From Angiostrongylus vasorum (Eukaryota > Nematoda > Chromadorea > Rhabditida > Metastrongylidae): DNA of 64,000 nt. Each line of letters starts with the position of its first letter. Position 1 is the first letter of the stretch. Position numbers and translations under genes: made by a program. The stretch lies in contig JADANN010000202.1 in the NCBI GenBank assembly GCA_018806985.1, forward strand, positions 1,426,001-1,490,000, written 5' to 3'. Positions 42,499-53,944 of the stretch are shown here, one piece after another. A model generated the notes under the pieces. That model searched no databases. It was given only the letters and a program-made list of their open reading frames with translations, and was not told the origin of the DNA.

Positions 42499-42798
42499 CT
42501 GAAAACCCTAACATTGCCATATAACTGTGTATTTCTTAAATTGAAATGATGTTGATCATTAACCCATTCATGACACGAGCAACTTATCGTCGGCTGCGTA
42601 GTTTCCGGTAGCTTCCGGGGTTTTGACAGCAAAAGAAGAATTATCCCGACAACCACAGGAGGAAATGAGGTGTTGTGAACATAAAGCACAAGTGGTTTAC
42701 AGCTAGTAACTTTTACATGTTACTCTGCCGATGATGCACGCACATTGGTTTCCGTATTCAGAAGCATTTTTGCACCGTGTATGTTGTTCATTTCGATG

Positions 42799-42806
42799 CT
42801 TTTATA
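42799..42806 (-). promoter_or_regulatory. TATA-like box
   Basis: GGTATAAAAGC context as at 35930 and 50108, about 300 bp upstream of the 42.5 kb membrane exons. The nearest ATG (42791) is too close to be the start; a second ATG (42774) is possible. Confidence 0.4.
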
Positions 42807-42809
42807 CCC

Positions 42810-43435
42810 ACGGATACCATTGAATAACCATGGCGATTAAAGTGAAATAACAGTTCGTCGTTAATCAAGCTAGCGGCAAGTGAACTTTCTCGAAAAGAGG
42901 CCTTTTTGTAAATATAACTGTAACGAATGGCTTTTCCGGTCCCAGCCCTGTTATTTACAACTGCCTTCGACTAGCTGTCTAATAAATATGCATACATAGT
43001 AGCGTGAAGAAGCTCTGGAGCCCACTGAACTGAAAATGGACACCATGCTGTCTATAATGTTGCGAATGGGTTAGCGTAAACTTATATCACAAAATAGTAT
43101 CGAAAACCAAGCATTAAAAAAAGACCAGTGCAACAACTCTCACATCCTTCGCCCGTGAAAAATCACTTGTTAAAAATATATACCAATCAGCTAGAAGTGT
43201 GTAAACAGAAGAAGAGTAAAGAAGGGAATCGCTAAACTTCGCATGAAAAGTACCCATTTCCTGTGGTTGTGAAGCAGCAGCCAGTCGAGTCGAGACATCA
43301 AAAGGTGGGGTTATTCACCAAAACAATATTTCTATTCTAGACAAGATCTCTTTCAAGCTACCCATTATATCAAGTGCTATAAGTAACGTCTTTAAAAGGG
43401 GACCTAAGAAGAAGTGGTCTTGACAATTTTGTGGA
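42810..43435. other. Intergenic, nothing recognised
   Basis: No supported gene or placeable repeat. Confidence 0.35.
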
Positions 43436-43439
43436 AGTT

Positions 43440-44230
43440 ATTGTGCTCCCACCTAGTACCCTACTCTGTCAGCTTGTCGGCAACCCGCCTCCAATGAAGG
43501 TTTGTGCAGCTCAGAAAATTGCATGAATTCAGGTACAATATACCTAATGTCAAGCAAGGTCTGTGGTGAAGAATACATTGGCGAGACGGGCAAACTACTT
43601 TGTGCTCCCATAAAAAAATATGTAGGATGAAAACTCAAATCTCAACAAAGTACTCATTTAGGTGCACATAGGGCCAAAAGGCACAGCGGATTTTAAAATG
43701 ACTGTCACGATCATAGGACAGGAATCGAAAACGTCAATGCGCAAGACTCTTGAAGCGTTTTCGACTAATTTCAAAAAATCTAAAAATCTGAAGTAAAACC
43801 ACAAGGATGCTTAGATATGAGCAAAACTTCGAACGTCAGCCGGACCTCAAACCCGCAATTACTCTTGCCGGGGAAAAGAGAATCTGCAACAAATAAAAGT
43901 TAGAACAACGTCAATCCAAAAAATGAACCCAGGGACGACTACCTCACCATTACACCTGACCTGCCATCTTTTCACAGTATAGTTTTTTGATCTAGATGAT
44001 ATCCCACATGAACAATACATGAGTGATCCCATACGCAACAAAACGGTCAGTAGTTTTCATACAAAGTGGCGTTCATTTATACAATAGGTCTTCATTAGTG
44101 CTATTGATAGCTCACCGAATTGCATTAATAGGGTTACATGAAATACGTTCAGGCTTTGAAGAAGGCGATGCTACCCGAGCGTTAGCCATTCACAACTCAT
44201 ACCAACCTCGTATCAGTTCAACAAGGCTAG
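43440..44230 (+). mobile_element. Penelope-like element remnant
   Basis: Nuclease codons for GTIYLMSSKVCGEEYIGETGK near 43530-43600, then stops and frameshifts. The tail near 44150-44225 has a decayed hammerhead (CAGGCTTTGAAGAAGGCG) and terminus CTCGTATCAGTTCAACAAGG. Confidence 0.75.
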
Positions 44231-44249
44231 TTCATAAGGTTTGCATAAA

Positions 44250-44518
44250 AAGTTGAAAAGGACAAAGCTCTCGGCGTTGGTCAATACCTGATGCATGCAC
44301 CGTGCATTCGACTTCATTAAGCATCGTTGGGGGTGATTGAATGCATATATGGCCTTTACAATGACTCGCGGTGGCCTACCGATGTATCGAGTCAGTGCTG
44401 CTATCCTCCCAGACAAGTCTGGTACCAATTTGCCAACGCCGGAGGGATGGAAGGCTTGCTGGGCCATGGGCACGATGATCGATTCCACCTGTGTGTCGCA
44501 GTGGCGCCTCCAACCACA
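44250..44518 (-). repeat. SINE S1, head-truncated
   Basis: Minus-strand S1 from AAAAGGACAAAGCTCTCGGC to GTGGCGCCTCCAACCA, cut in the A box. Confidence 0.85.
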
Positions 44519-44764
44519 AGATTTTCATAAAGTAACTAATAATGTGGAGGCTTATAAAAAGGCCGTCTTTTGACTTATCATGTCCAACAAAATAATTTCA
44601 GTTGTTTTTCATTCTGCTTCAGATAACAACTCTAACTCACCACCACCGGCGGTAGCATTTGACTGAATCGGTCTATGTTGTTTATAGTAATGCAAGCCAC
44701 CACACATGCGGTTGCTAACAAATGTAGGCAGAGGGAAACGAATACCTTAAATAATATTACTTAT

Positions 44765-44920
44765 AAAACCACAATGATTCTGAGATATTTGCAAAACTCC
44801 GGACGGTAGGTGTCTGCGGTGGGAATGGACACGCTATTAGCTTTTCCGGGAGCTAACACGTTCACCACCACACCATGCGGGTCTTTCGTTTCACCTGTCT
44901 CACAGGTAGTTCTGTCTGTA
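44765..44920 (-). repeat. SINE S3 fragment
   Basis: Minus-strand S3 tail and head (GAGATATTTGCAAAACTCCG, CACCACACCATGCGGGTC), then CGTTTCACCTGTCTC. Confidence 0.8.
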
Positions 44921-45204
44921 AAGATCGTTCAGAGAATACAGTCGATTTTTTTGGTGAGAGTGTGACGAAAAATTGAGATCAAAAAACCAGCCACCAGCAC
45001 TTTCTTAGGTTTTATAAAACAAAGCAATGCTACCATTGCACACACTACCAAATGGCTATCGCACTATTTGAACGCTCACATGTTTGTTGTAGCACTTTCC
45101 TTTTCCTTTGTTAACTTTTTAATCATTGTTTACTTGATGACCAAACACGGGATTCCTGTTACAGTATCTATTCTTTTACACTAGCAGTTGTTGCCATTGC
45201 AGCA

Positions 45205-45420
45205 GCAGTTTGACACGCAATCTTTTAAATCAAACACCTTCATAATCTCAACAGATAAAACTTGATGGATACGTTTTGTAGGCTACGTTTCAATTTGAAC
45301 TTTCCAGGCTCTGAAGAGGACGAAACAACCTAAACGTCGACTATCGTGAATAAATGCTCTAACAATAACCACCTCGTGTCTGTTCATCAAGAAATTAGAG
45401 TATTGATCAATGCCTAGCTC
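45205..45420. mobile_element. Short fold-back PLE terminus
   Basis: 45205-45265 is the inverted tail (AAATCAAACACCTTCATAA). 45285-45420 is the plus tail with a hammerhead remnant (GGCTCTGAAGAGGACGAAAC...AAACGTCGAC) and the terminus (ACCTCGTGTCTGTTCATCAAG). The arms are almost adjacent. Confidence 0.65.
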
Positions 45421-46379
45421 AAAAAAATGTTGGTGCTGGTATTTACCACAAATTTTTTTATTTTCCTTATTTTGGACTTCGATCATACCTTAAAATCTTC
45501 AACGTTTTGTAAAACATCGTTGGCTGTTTCTGATGATCTGTTCTTGCCAGTGACCATAAGTTGAACACTTGGTCGTCCGGCAGTGAAGAGGAATAAATCA
45601 ATATTAATATAAGTGGTCTAAACATTGTGTATTTTTAGAAACATTTACGCATCTAAAGCATTTGATGCTACTATAGTTTGAAAATTCGGTCTGTTAGGAT
45701 CATTCAGGATCGGTTGCACTACCAATCATTGGAATCGCCTCAGGCTTGAAATAATCCTTAGCACTATGTGGCAAACATCCCTCTTATGCACGAGGACATG
45801 GGAATGGCAATGAACGCCATGCAACATTTTACTAAAGAGAGGTGACGAGAAATTTCTCAGGTTGTAGAAGAACTCAGGCAAACCGACCCCGAACTTGACC
45901 CTCTCTGTGCAAGATGGTTATGAGAGAGCGAAAGAAAGACGAGAAGTGTTATGATTAATGTAAGCAAAATATGTAAAATGCTTACAATTGTTACACAGAC
46001 ATGAATATTAATGAAATCGACATGAACTTACAAGTACGACAAACAATAGATGGGAATGAATTGCTATGAACGCCATGCCTACCAAGACTGAACTGATATC
46101 ACCATGCGGCAGCCATTATATAAGATCTCATAAGAAAACAACTGAAACGTATCAGTCAGCATAGATAGCCTTCTAACCACCAGTTGTGTTTATGTTGTTT
46201 GTTGAATCATGCAATAATGTGAAAAGTGAAAAACCCGACGATAAAAGCGGAAGTAATTTCAAATCAAATCGTGAGCTGATTGATAGAATGCTGGAAGTTC
46301 TTACGATGTGCTGGTGGTCTTGATACTGGGCAGTTAACGGGCATGTTATGTGAGATGAACACAGTTGGTCAGTGAATAA
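45421..46379. other. Intergenic, no gene recognised
   Basis: Two short related blocks (TGGGAATGGCAATGAACGCC near 45800 and TGGGAATGAATTGCTATGAA near 46050) suggest an old duplication. Confidence 0.35.
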
Positions 46380-46690
46380 GTGAAGGATAAAGAACAAAGA
46401 GTTCAGTGTTGATCAATCTTTGATGGCGTCTCATGATATTGGACTTCGTTAAGTATGAGCATGAGCATCGTTAGACATGACTGAGTGCATGTCTGGTCTA
46501 TACAATGATTTTAAATAGCCTACCATTGAATCAAATCGTGATGATATTCTCTCGGACAAGTCTGGTACTAATTTTTTTAACTCTGGAAGGATGGGAGACA
46601 TGGTGGGAACTTTGGCGTGTAATATAGCCAGCGATTGATCTATTGTATTTTGCATGACACCTCTAACCACTGCGCTACATTCGTCCCTGC
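46380..46690 (-). repeat. SINE S1, diverged
   Basis: Minus-strand S1 landmarks: GTGTTGATCAATC, GGACAAGTCTGGTACTAATT, GGAAGGATGGGAGACATGGT, A-box complement CTAACCACTGCGCTACAT. Confidence 0.7.
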
Positions 46691-46850
46691 CGGTGAATAA
46701 GTGCTGAACAGTGTGTTTCGATTAGCAATCAACACAGTCCCTGTAAAAGATCGCGTATAGGTTGAACAGCTGCAGACTTCGCGGTGAAACTCATTCTTCA
46801 GTACGTTCCTCGATTGCTTAGCTAACGCGAGGATGATAGATTTATTCGGT

Positions 46851-46883
46851 TAACGTTTTGACGTCTTCGTCTTCATCAGAGCC
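46851..46883 (-). ncRNA. Hammerhead-like motif, second family, left arm
   Basis: Minus strand: GGCT, canonical CTGATGA, helix II GACG/CGTC with loop AAGA, AAAA (consensus GAAA), then ACGTT. Confidence 0.5.
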
Positions 46884-47009
46884 ATTAATCCGGGTCGATG
46901 GTCCACGCTTGTTCTTGGTCTCGATGTGGCATCTTTGTCGTCCTACTGAAACGGACCTTCTGCAGTGGATCCCCCCTCGAATGAGTCAATCCCAACCGCA
47001 GTGCTTTTC

Positions 47010-47042
47010 TCTGATGAAGACGAAGACGTCGAAATATTACTC
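47010..47042 (+). ncRNA. Hammerhead-like motif, second family, right arm
   Basis: Plus strand: CTCTGATGA, helix II GACG-AAGA-CGTC, intact GAAA, then ATATT. CTGATGA, helix II and GAAA are all canonical; helix I is weak. Confidence 0.55.
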
Positions 47043-47099
47043 GAATAAATCTCTTTGACAGCCTCGTGTTAGCTAAGCAATCGAAGGTATTGGCTATTA

Positions 47100-48170
47100 C
47101 TATCGAGGTTAAATGACTGTCGGTTTGAAAACTCATTTTCAGTTGTTGCAAATTACTGAACATTCAGCTATAAACGTCTTTCTGTTTTCTCTACGGTTTA
47201 GACAAAGATAACGGCTTGTTATTACCGATCAGTATTTCTAATAAGCAAGTTCCGAAAATCTTATAAAATATTTATGAACATAGTATTTATACTAGTTACC
47301 ATTCAAGTAACATGCAAACCTACGCATGGAGTTCTCTCGCCAAAAAACGGTAGAATCAAACAGTCTAATCCAGCGAACCATAAATGAAACCACATTACTG
47401 CTGCTCATGGAATGACGTCTACGGGGAAGCGGTCAAACTCTGACGATTATACCAAACTGTGAGACTTGGTGATATTGGCAAAGAAGATTAAGCACGACGT
47501 GATTGACTGAGAATAAAAGGTGCTTTAAATGGACCTTTTTACGACACAAAAAAGCGGATGTTCTTCCTAATATACGAGGTGGTGTTAAGCGCTTTTGGCC
47601 TTTGAGCATGTAGAAGCTAAATCTTTAGCACGCAGGAAATCTCTACCCAGTGCACAAGGCACCTCATAATCTGACTAAAAGTTTTGAGAAAAAGAATTTC
47701 AGAAGTCACGAAATTTTTTTTGTGAAAAAAAACGACAGCGCTATCATCAGCGTGCGAAAATAAGTACTACAGTGCCAAGTGTTTAGCTCAACTTTTGAAA
47801 AGGACTTCTTTGATAGAACGAATGTTAGCCGAGTTCGAAGACATTTTTGGAAATACAGGCCTATGATCTAGCCATGTGAAAGTTTTACTTGTAAGAAACA
47901 AGTGTTTTTCGTATCCCATATACGTTTGTTGAAGCGCTCACTTATAATAGACGAGGTGTACAGAAAGTAGCGCAGACAACGATCGCCCCGTCTTGCGCTC
48001 ACCTCCACGGCATTTGGTTCTTATTGATGATTAATAAACGTATGCCTAATGAACATAGTCTATGTAGACAAGGTAATAGTCCAGTCAGTGTTATCGAACG
48101 AGCTATTGACATGTGGTATCGGATGTCACGTTTCACACAAATAGGAAAAGGTGATCTGGATTTCCAACAC
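47100..48170. other. Intergenic, nothing recognised
   Basis: No supported gene or placed repeat. Confidence 0.35.
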
Positions 48171-48172
48171 TT

Positions 48173-48487
48173 CTAAAGAAAAATTAAGACCGCTGATGCA
48201 TATGCTGAGATTTCAAAAACCAAGCCAACTAGACAGATGGCTTCTCTTAACAACAACCCCTCAACAACACCCGTTAACGAATGGGTTGCATGGAAAGACA
48301 AGTACATGGCAGGGTTGACAACCTTTTCGACCAGCAAAGTTCCTACGTAGATCCTAGGCGAAAAGCTGTGCCCTGAGTGAGGAGAAACAAGTGAGTAACT
48401 ATAGGATGAACACATACGATTGGTCATTTTTCTTGCTTTCGAAGTTCGATATTCACATTCTCTTTTGTTAGGTACGGATTTTTCCAT
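48173..48487 (-). CDS. Possible first exon behind a TATA box
   Basis: ATG at 48487 lies 20-30 bp after TATATAAAG (48509-48517, minus). It starts MEKSVPNKRECEYRTSKARK, basic and hydrophilic, and the open frame later includes a hydrophobic segment (REAICLVGLVFEISAYASAV) to a stop at 48173. Splicing may remove part. No family recognised. Confidence 0.35.
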   Translation of the reverse strand: MEKSVPNKRECEYRTSKARKMTNRMCSSYSYSLVSPHSGHSFSPRIYVGTLLVEKVVNPAMYLSFHATHSLTGVVEGLLLREAICLVGLVFEISAYASAVLIFL

Positions 48488-48604
48488 AAGATCAACTCTT
48501 TTCTTGTCTTTATATAAAGGAGTTTTTGAGGCTTTTTGATCACAACGTGGTATGGCCGAGTATAGCGCTATTGTTAGAGCTGTTATAAAATACGCATCAG
48601 ATTG

Positions 48605-48840
48605 ATCTCTGCTTCGATCTTGTGCTATGGGCTCGCCCAGTCTTCCATCCCTTAGCGGTCGTCATATTGATCCCAGATTTGCCTAAGTGGATAAAAACAT
48701 TGATTTGACACATCGATAAGCCTCCACAAACCATTGTATAGGCCAGACATGAATTCATCCAGTGCTGAGATGCTCGATGAAATAGAACATATGGCGCACT
48801 CCACAGGAATTGACCAACACTCAACGCTTTATCCGTTGTA
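48605..48840 (+). repeat. SINE S1, 5'-truncated
   Basis: Plus-strand S1 body: CCAGTCTTCCATCCC, CACATCGATAAGCC, TATAGGCCAGACATGAATTC, GACCAACACTCAACGCTTTA. Confidence 0.7.
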
Positions 48841-48921
48841 GTGTTATAAATTTGTGCAGATGTGAAATAATGTTTGTCTTCATGTATACTTATGAAATGG
48901 TAGATGGTCCTTCATTCTAAG

Positions 48922-49127
48922 TTACTTCATCGCTATGGTTCCGAATACGTAAACTAGGTTCGTGAAGACTTTCATGCCCTTGATTATGACAACTTCTCCG
49001 TGTTTCCCAAGTGTAGTTAGATAACCACAATGTGCCGTTATTTGCTGTTGATGATTACCAGTACTCTCTTTGAATGCACTGATCAATGAAAGTAGTAAGC
49101 AGAGCAAGAAGAATAATGGTTGTCAGG
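48922..49127 (-). CDS. Possible small secreted protein exon
   Basis: The minus frame begins with a signal-peptide-like run (FFLLCLLLSLISA), then a hydrophilic segment containing HCGYLTTLGKHGE and a second hydrophobic end to the stop at 48922. There is no ATG in the exon, so a start or upstream exon is missing. Speculative. Confidence 0.3.
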
Positions 49128-49711
49128 ATTTCAGTCAGTTAACAAAGAAGGCGATACATAGCATAGAAACGAAACTGAGCTCTGTCCGTTACTCGCGTTG
49201 TCTAACTTGAGATCAATTAAAAATAAGTAAAACATTCATAGCAGTGTTCATGCTCCTATACTAATAGACAAGCACCTTGTTAACAATATTTATAGACAAA
49301 CGAAACATACAGAAACGTTTCACAGAGTATTATGTGTAATTCCTCGTGACTTACTGCAAGGCTACCGTAAGAAGGAACTCCATGACGCCTCGTGTTCTCG
49401 GTTAAGAATTCGCTGAAAACTTTTCAAACAGTGAAGAACTTGTTCTGTTGTTGTTCTGTTCTGCAAGAACTTTAATCTATTATGTCTTTCAAGTCTTATG
49501 GTACAAAGTCCCAGGAAAAGCATACTTATCACTGCGTAGGTTAAGTATAATCACGGGTTACAAAAGGAGCTGCTATGTCCACTGAACAGTACCATAACTC
49601 TTAGAAGTACTTCAAATTTTTTCACCCTTCGTTTGGACACATTTGTCGCTTCTACTGTTTAACATTAATGACGAAAGAAAAATACTTACATTAGATACAT
49701 TGCGAAAGTTT

Positions 49712-49822
49712 TCATTTTCTCTGATTACTGGGCCCATTGATGAGCGCTTTGTTATCAGGCGGAACCTTTATGAAGAGTGCTATGGTACCACCGGCTAACA
49801 GTAGCGCCAAAAGGGAAATAAT
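49712..49822 (-). CDS. Terminal exon with a membrane helix
   Basis: Acceptor GAGATTTCAG, then 36 codons: a membrane helix (IISLLALLLAGGTIALFI) and the tail KVPPDNKALINGPSNQRK with TGA at 49712-49714. Layout (late helix, short basic tail with an IN-P motif) resembles the exon at 29477-29625. A short basic frame starting at an ATG at 50086 could be the first exon, but its phase does not fit. Confidence 0.5.
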   Translation of the reverse strand: MISLLALLLAGGTIALFIKVPPDNKALINGPSNQRK

Positions 49823-50107
49823 CTGAAATCTCCTGTAGTTATCTCAGAAGTGCACTCAAAATGAAAAATAACCTAAACGTTGAATGGAAATCCGTAATCG
49901 GTTGATCTTCTTCATTCAATGACCTACGTGATTAACATCGGCTTCACAGATAGCTTTACCATTATTCATTATTGAATATAGTCTACAGTTAACATCATTA
50001 GACCCGTTAATGTAAAGTAAACGACACAGCTACTTTTCCTACTTTTCTGATTGCCACTTTCGATACTTGCTATTTTTTGTAATCGCTACAGCCATAAATT
50101 AGCAACG

Positions 50108-50115
50108 CTTTTATA
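50108..50115 (-). promoter_or_regulatory. TATA-like box
   Basis: GGTATAAAAGC as at 35930 and 42799, about 300 bp upstream of the 49.8 kb membrane exon. An ATG follows at 50096-50094 region downstream on the minus strand. Confidence 0.4.
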
Positions 50116-50119
50116 CCGA

Positions 50120-51890
50120 CGGTAAGCGATGAGAGACAGCAAATGCTGTACACCCAGCACTTTTCAATCCTTCTAGTCAATTACATAAATTGGAGTACAT
50201 TTCGATATGTAGAGCAGTGTAAAGCAATCACATATTTCTAGCATATGCTTTGAAGAACTGTGCAGGTGTGTGACCCTAAAGGTTCCTTTCCCCTAATGCA
50301 CACACAGTGGTTTGTTATCCCACTGTGGCCGCGGTTGTCAAAGTTTGTTGTAAAGCGGGTCACCAGATCTAGCATGATCTCCAAAGAATAAAAGGAGTAC
50401 AAAATTTACATTCGAAAATCCAGCTAAGGGTGAAGAGTTTTGCCAGTGACAGAACTCTTTTTCCAATCAACAACAGCAAGCAACGTTCTACTGTGAAAAA
50501 CTGAGAATACCTTAAACGTCGGAATACAAGAAAAAAAATCAACCAGTGAACCAGTGCTATATCATACCAGCTTCTGTATTCCATATAGTGGGCGCTCGTA
50601 TGACCCTTGGTGTGCTGATGTCGTGTCACGAAATATTGGCAGCATAATGTTTATTGTACAGCCCATTAAGCCGGATACGAGATCCTGCTGCTTTGTGAAG
50701 CATTTCCCATCTTCAGCCTACACTCAGGCGTAGCCCATTTGGCCTGCTTCTTAAAAGGAAATGAGCGTCATTAGCATTTGTTCATTAAGCTGATGAAGGC
50801 GAATTGGACGTTTTCCTGTTAATCAATTAGAAGAAGTAACCCATAACAAAAATGTCATTCAGTAAACTCACTGCCGAAGACTTTAACGACTAAATAGGAA
50901 AGCCCAACGATAGTACACATAGAAATAGAAAAGTTGGGTTCTAAGAAATCAAGGGGGGAAACCATTTCACTGCGCTTCTACTCACGGCAAGCCAGTCTTA
51001 TAGAGAATTATTTTTCGAGAAGAATTCGAGATGGGTGGTTCGTTGATGACAAAGAAAACATGCACCTAGGACATAAGCCATGGAAATAGGTAAGATTGAT
51101 TAGCACAAAAGAATTGCCTCAGTACGATCCTCTCCCCTGAAGCCACAGATCGCCTAACGAGCACAAAATTCCGCGTTTACATTTCTGAATCAACGGTTCC
51201 TTACTGTACTTTGCCTGCCACATCAATAACTCTGTTCACCAACTACAAGGGGCTTGAGCGATATCTGCTGAAATATAACTGAAATAATCAACAGTTTCCA
51301 CGACTGAGCAATTTAGACCTTCGAAACCCTAATAGTCTTCTTCGATATTTAAGTGAGCATTTCGAGAACAGTGCATAGACTGGTCAGTCACTTAATGACC
51401 TAATGAAGAGCTGACACCGGATAGAGTATCCCTCAGAACAGTGGTGAAGGGAAGGGGAGGGTGACTTCTACTGCATACAAACCTATTTTTTAGGCAACCT
51501 AGTAGAAAGTGGGTTGATGTGTTTTTTTGACTTACATCTTACAGTTGTGTTCCCTGTTGCTAAAGCGATTTATAGATTTCGCAAAAGTCCTAATAGTCTG
51601 GCTAAAAACAATAACATGGATGATGGGCGATTCTAGGTGAAGAATTTGATGAAAACGCACTAGTTTTATGTGACTCCTAGGGAACTAATGCCTCAGCATG
51701 CATGCAGATTAGTAATACGCGAGGCAGTGGCAATAGATCGTTCTTGGTGTCGTGTTGCACTGCCGTGAATTTACACATTTCAATTTGCATTTATTGCTTA
51801 ACAGCGTTTCCAACTTAGAATTTGTTCTGTATGGTATTCCAATTTGGTCTTCTCGGAAGTCGTTCGTCTTCCACTTTCCTACGAATACTC
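50120..51890. other. No confident gene
   Basis: Likely intergenic or intronic. A minus frame directly after the 52 kb exons (51815-51890, RRKVEDERLPRRPNW) could be their cytoplasmic tail in another frame. Confidence 0.35.
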
Positions 51891-51892
51891 AC

Positions 51893-52182
51893 CGCACAAC
51901 CCAGCATCGACATGGATTGTTCTGCTCCGGTTCCCTGTCCGATAAATGAATAGCAGGATTGTGCCGATAATGTTGAACACAAGTGTAAACGCAAGAATGA
52001 CAATAATCTTCAAATTTGACCGATAAGTGCTAGAAATCAACCGTTTCTGTCCAGCAGGAAAAGCATTGAAAAATTACCACTGTTGGTGGAAGAATAGCAT
52101 TGAGTTTATCCATGTTTTGTATTAAAATACAAGCTGAGACGCAAAGTATCCCAATCGCATGCAACACCATTGAGACGCCAAC
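51893..52182 (-). CDS. Two exons of a multi-pass membrane protein
   Basis: Exon 52182-52078 follows AAATTTCAG and encodes a membrane helix (MVLHAIGILCVSACILI) and a short loop to a GTG|GTAATT donor. After a short intron (31 bp, ending GGACAG) exon 52046-51893 gives a basic loop (KRLISSTYRSNLK), a second helix (IIVILAFTLVFNIIGTILLF) and the polar segment YRTGNRSRTIHVDAG, ending at a GTGAGT donor. A 31-bp intron is unusually short. The second helix matches the 42 kb gene, so the two are paralogues. Family unknown. Confidence 0.55.
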
Positions 52183-52454
52183 CTGAAATTTTGCAAAGGA
52201 AGGCTAGTTGTTTCGCTTTGCAACGCGAACTGCACGAACACGAAACATGAATTGCATTTCATCCATAGGCTGCGTCTATAGACGCCTTTTTCCAACAGCT
52301 GTATTTATTACCTTAATCTTACTGTTCAAATGCTTAAGCATGAAATTCGGAGGAGTTCCATGTCCAAACATTTCCTTCAATGTGAACACCACAACTTCTT
52401 GCGCTTAACAACCACTTAAAACATAAATACTAAACAATAAATAAAACATAAATA

Positions 52455-52825
52455 GGGAGTGGATTGCACACTGGTAATGATGCCCGTCACCACGATCATG
52501 GTGCTAGTTCGATTGCACTCCGGGCCAACCAAGCCTCTCACCCTCCGGGGTCGAGAAATTGGTACCGGACTTGTCTGGGAAAAAGACCACTCTCTGCAAT
52601 CCAATTGGGAACGCTTTAGCCCGGCTATCTCAGGACTCCAGGAAGAAGTACTCGATCAGCATTCTACGAAATTCAAGATGAAGTGAAAATCCTCAAGCAA
52701 CAACCGTAGCCACACGTAAAAGTTGGAAGATCTTCGTGGACAATGGACGCGAGGAAACGAATCAAATTGAGAAGTACTATGATCCGCACAGTAGACGTGA
52801 AGACGGATCATGCAAATAAAGCATA
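52455..52825 (+). repeat. SINE S2, near-complete
   Basis: Best S2 reference in the window: GGATTGCACACTGGTAATGATG head, GCTAGTTCGATTGCA B box, CCAACCAAGCCTCTCACCC, GGTACCGGACTTGTCTGGGA, GGCTATCTCAGGACTCC, GTTGGAAGATCTTCGTGGAC, ending GACGGATCATGC. Confidence 0.88.
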
Positions 52826-53300
52826 AAGTTGCAGTAGTTCATAATCTTCATCTCGACAAATCTTCCTATATTTTCCACTTATAAATTTCCCGAGATACTA
52901 AGTATTCGCTTTGAATGGTGAGAAGCTTGGGTAGCTGAGAGATAGTGAATAACCCATCGAGTACTCAATAATCCAAGAATTTAAGATAATCGCATAACTG
53001 ATGTCATAAAAACAGCTTGACATCGTTTAGAAGTGATACGTATGAACAACTTTCAAAGACATCGACTTCCAAACTCGTCTCAAATGTGTTGATCACGTCG
53101 AGAGAGTCTATGAGAAACCTAGGGAAAGCAGAATGAAAATAAAATGGGCCGATCGCCCTAACCGGAGAAAAAAATCCATTACGAGAAGTTGAGTTGGCAT
53201 TTGAATCATTTTTTTTCTCCGTGCACTTTCAGCGGGCATCTTTTTTGTTAACCGTATTCGCTCTAACTTTCTGGTTATAACAATATCAGCATCGTGTTAA
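52826..53300. other. Intergenic, nothing recognised
   Basis: No supported gene or repeat. Confidence 0.35.
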
Positions 53301-53304
53301 CTTT

Positions 53305-53715
53305 TTATTCGCTGCCTACTACAATTTTCCACGACAGGGTACTTTATAAGATACAACCATAATGATGCTGAGATAATTGCAAAACTCCGGACCTCGGGCG
53401 TCACTGGTGTGGAACGAACGCGCTATTACCCTTGCCGGGGGGCTAACATGGTTCACCACAACACCATATGGATACTTTGTTTCGCCTGTCTTTCTGTAGT
53501 TTTCTATCTACCAGCGTCATCAGCAACCACCCGTCAACGAGTTGATCCCAGATCAAAACAAGGACATCAACAGAGACAGGCGAGACGGGGGCCCGCACGG
53601 TGTGATGATGAACGTGTCAGCCCCGGAAAGGATAATAGCACGTTCGTTCTCCACCGCAAATGCCTGTGGGCCGGAGTTTCTCAAATATCTTAGCATCTTT
53701 ATTGTAATATCAGTA
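53305..53715. repeat. Inverted pair of SINE S3 copies
   Basis: 53305-53535 is S3 minus with tail, head and leader; 53555-53715 is S3 plus. The arms (TGAGATAATTGCAAAACTCC...TTTCGCCTGTCT against AGACAGGCGAGACG...AAATATCTTAGCA) form a second long SINE hairpin like 17435-17890, more diverged. Confidence 0.8.
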
Positions 53716-53944
53716 CAGTATTGTCAGGCAATTTTTATCTGCAGAGATAATCCTCTACGTGCAATCTAAGGTACTATGTCTACACTCACCTCCTCTGGAA
53801 CATTTCACAAAGTCCGATCTAAAGCGACTCTATGAAAGACTTTGTCAGCTAAATTGCGTTATCGCGTTATATGCCATTATAATTCCAAACAGGGTATTAA
53901 AATAGAACAGAATTTGAAAAAATATATCTGTAAACACAACTTGT

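Larger units (their letters stand above)
46795..47095. mobile_element. Second PLE-like family: short fold-back with paired ribozyme motifs
   Basis: Arms 46795-46883 (inverted) and 47005-47095 share GAATAAATCT, CCTCG(C/T)GTTAGCTAAGCAATCGA and a hammerhead-like core. About 120 bp between the arms has no coding sequence. The sequence differs from the main PLE family except in the ribozyme layout. Confidence 0.6.
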
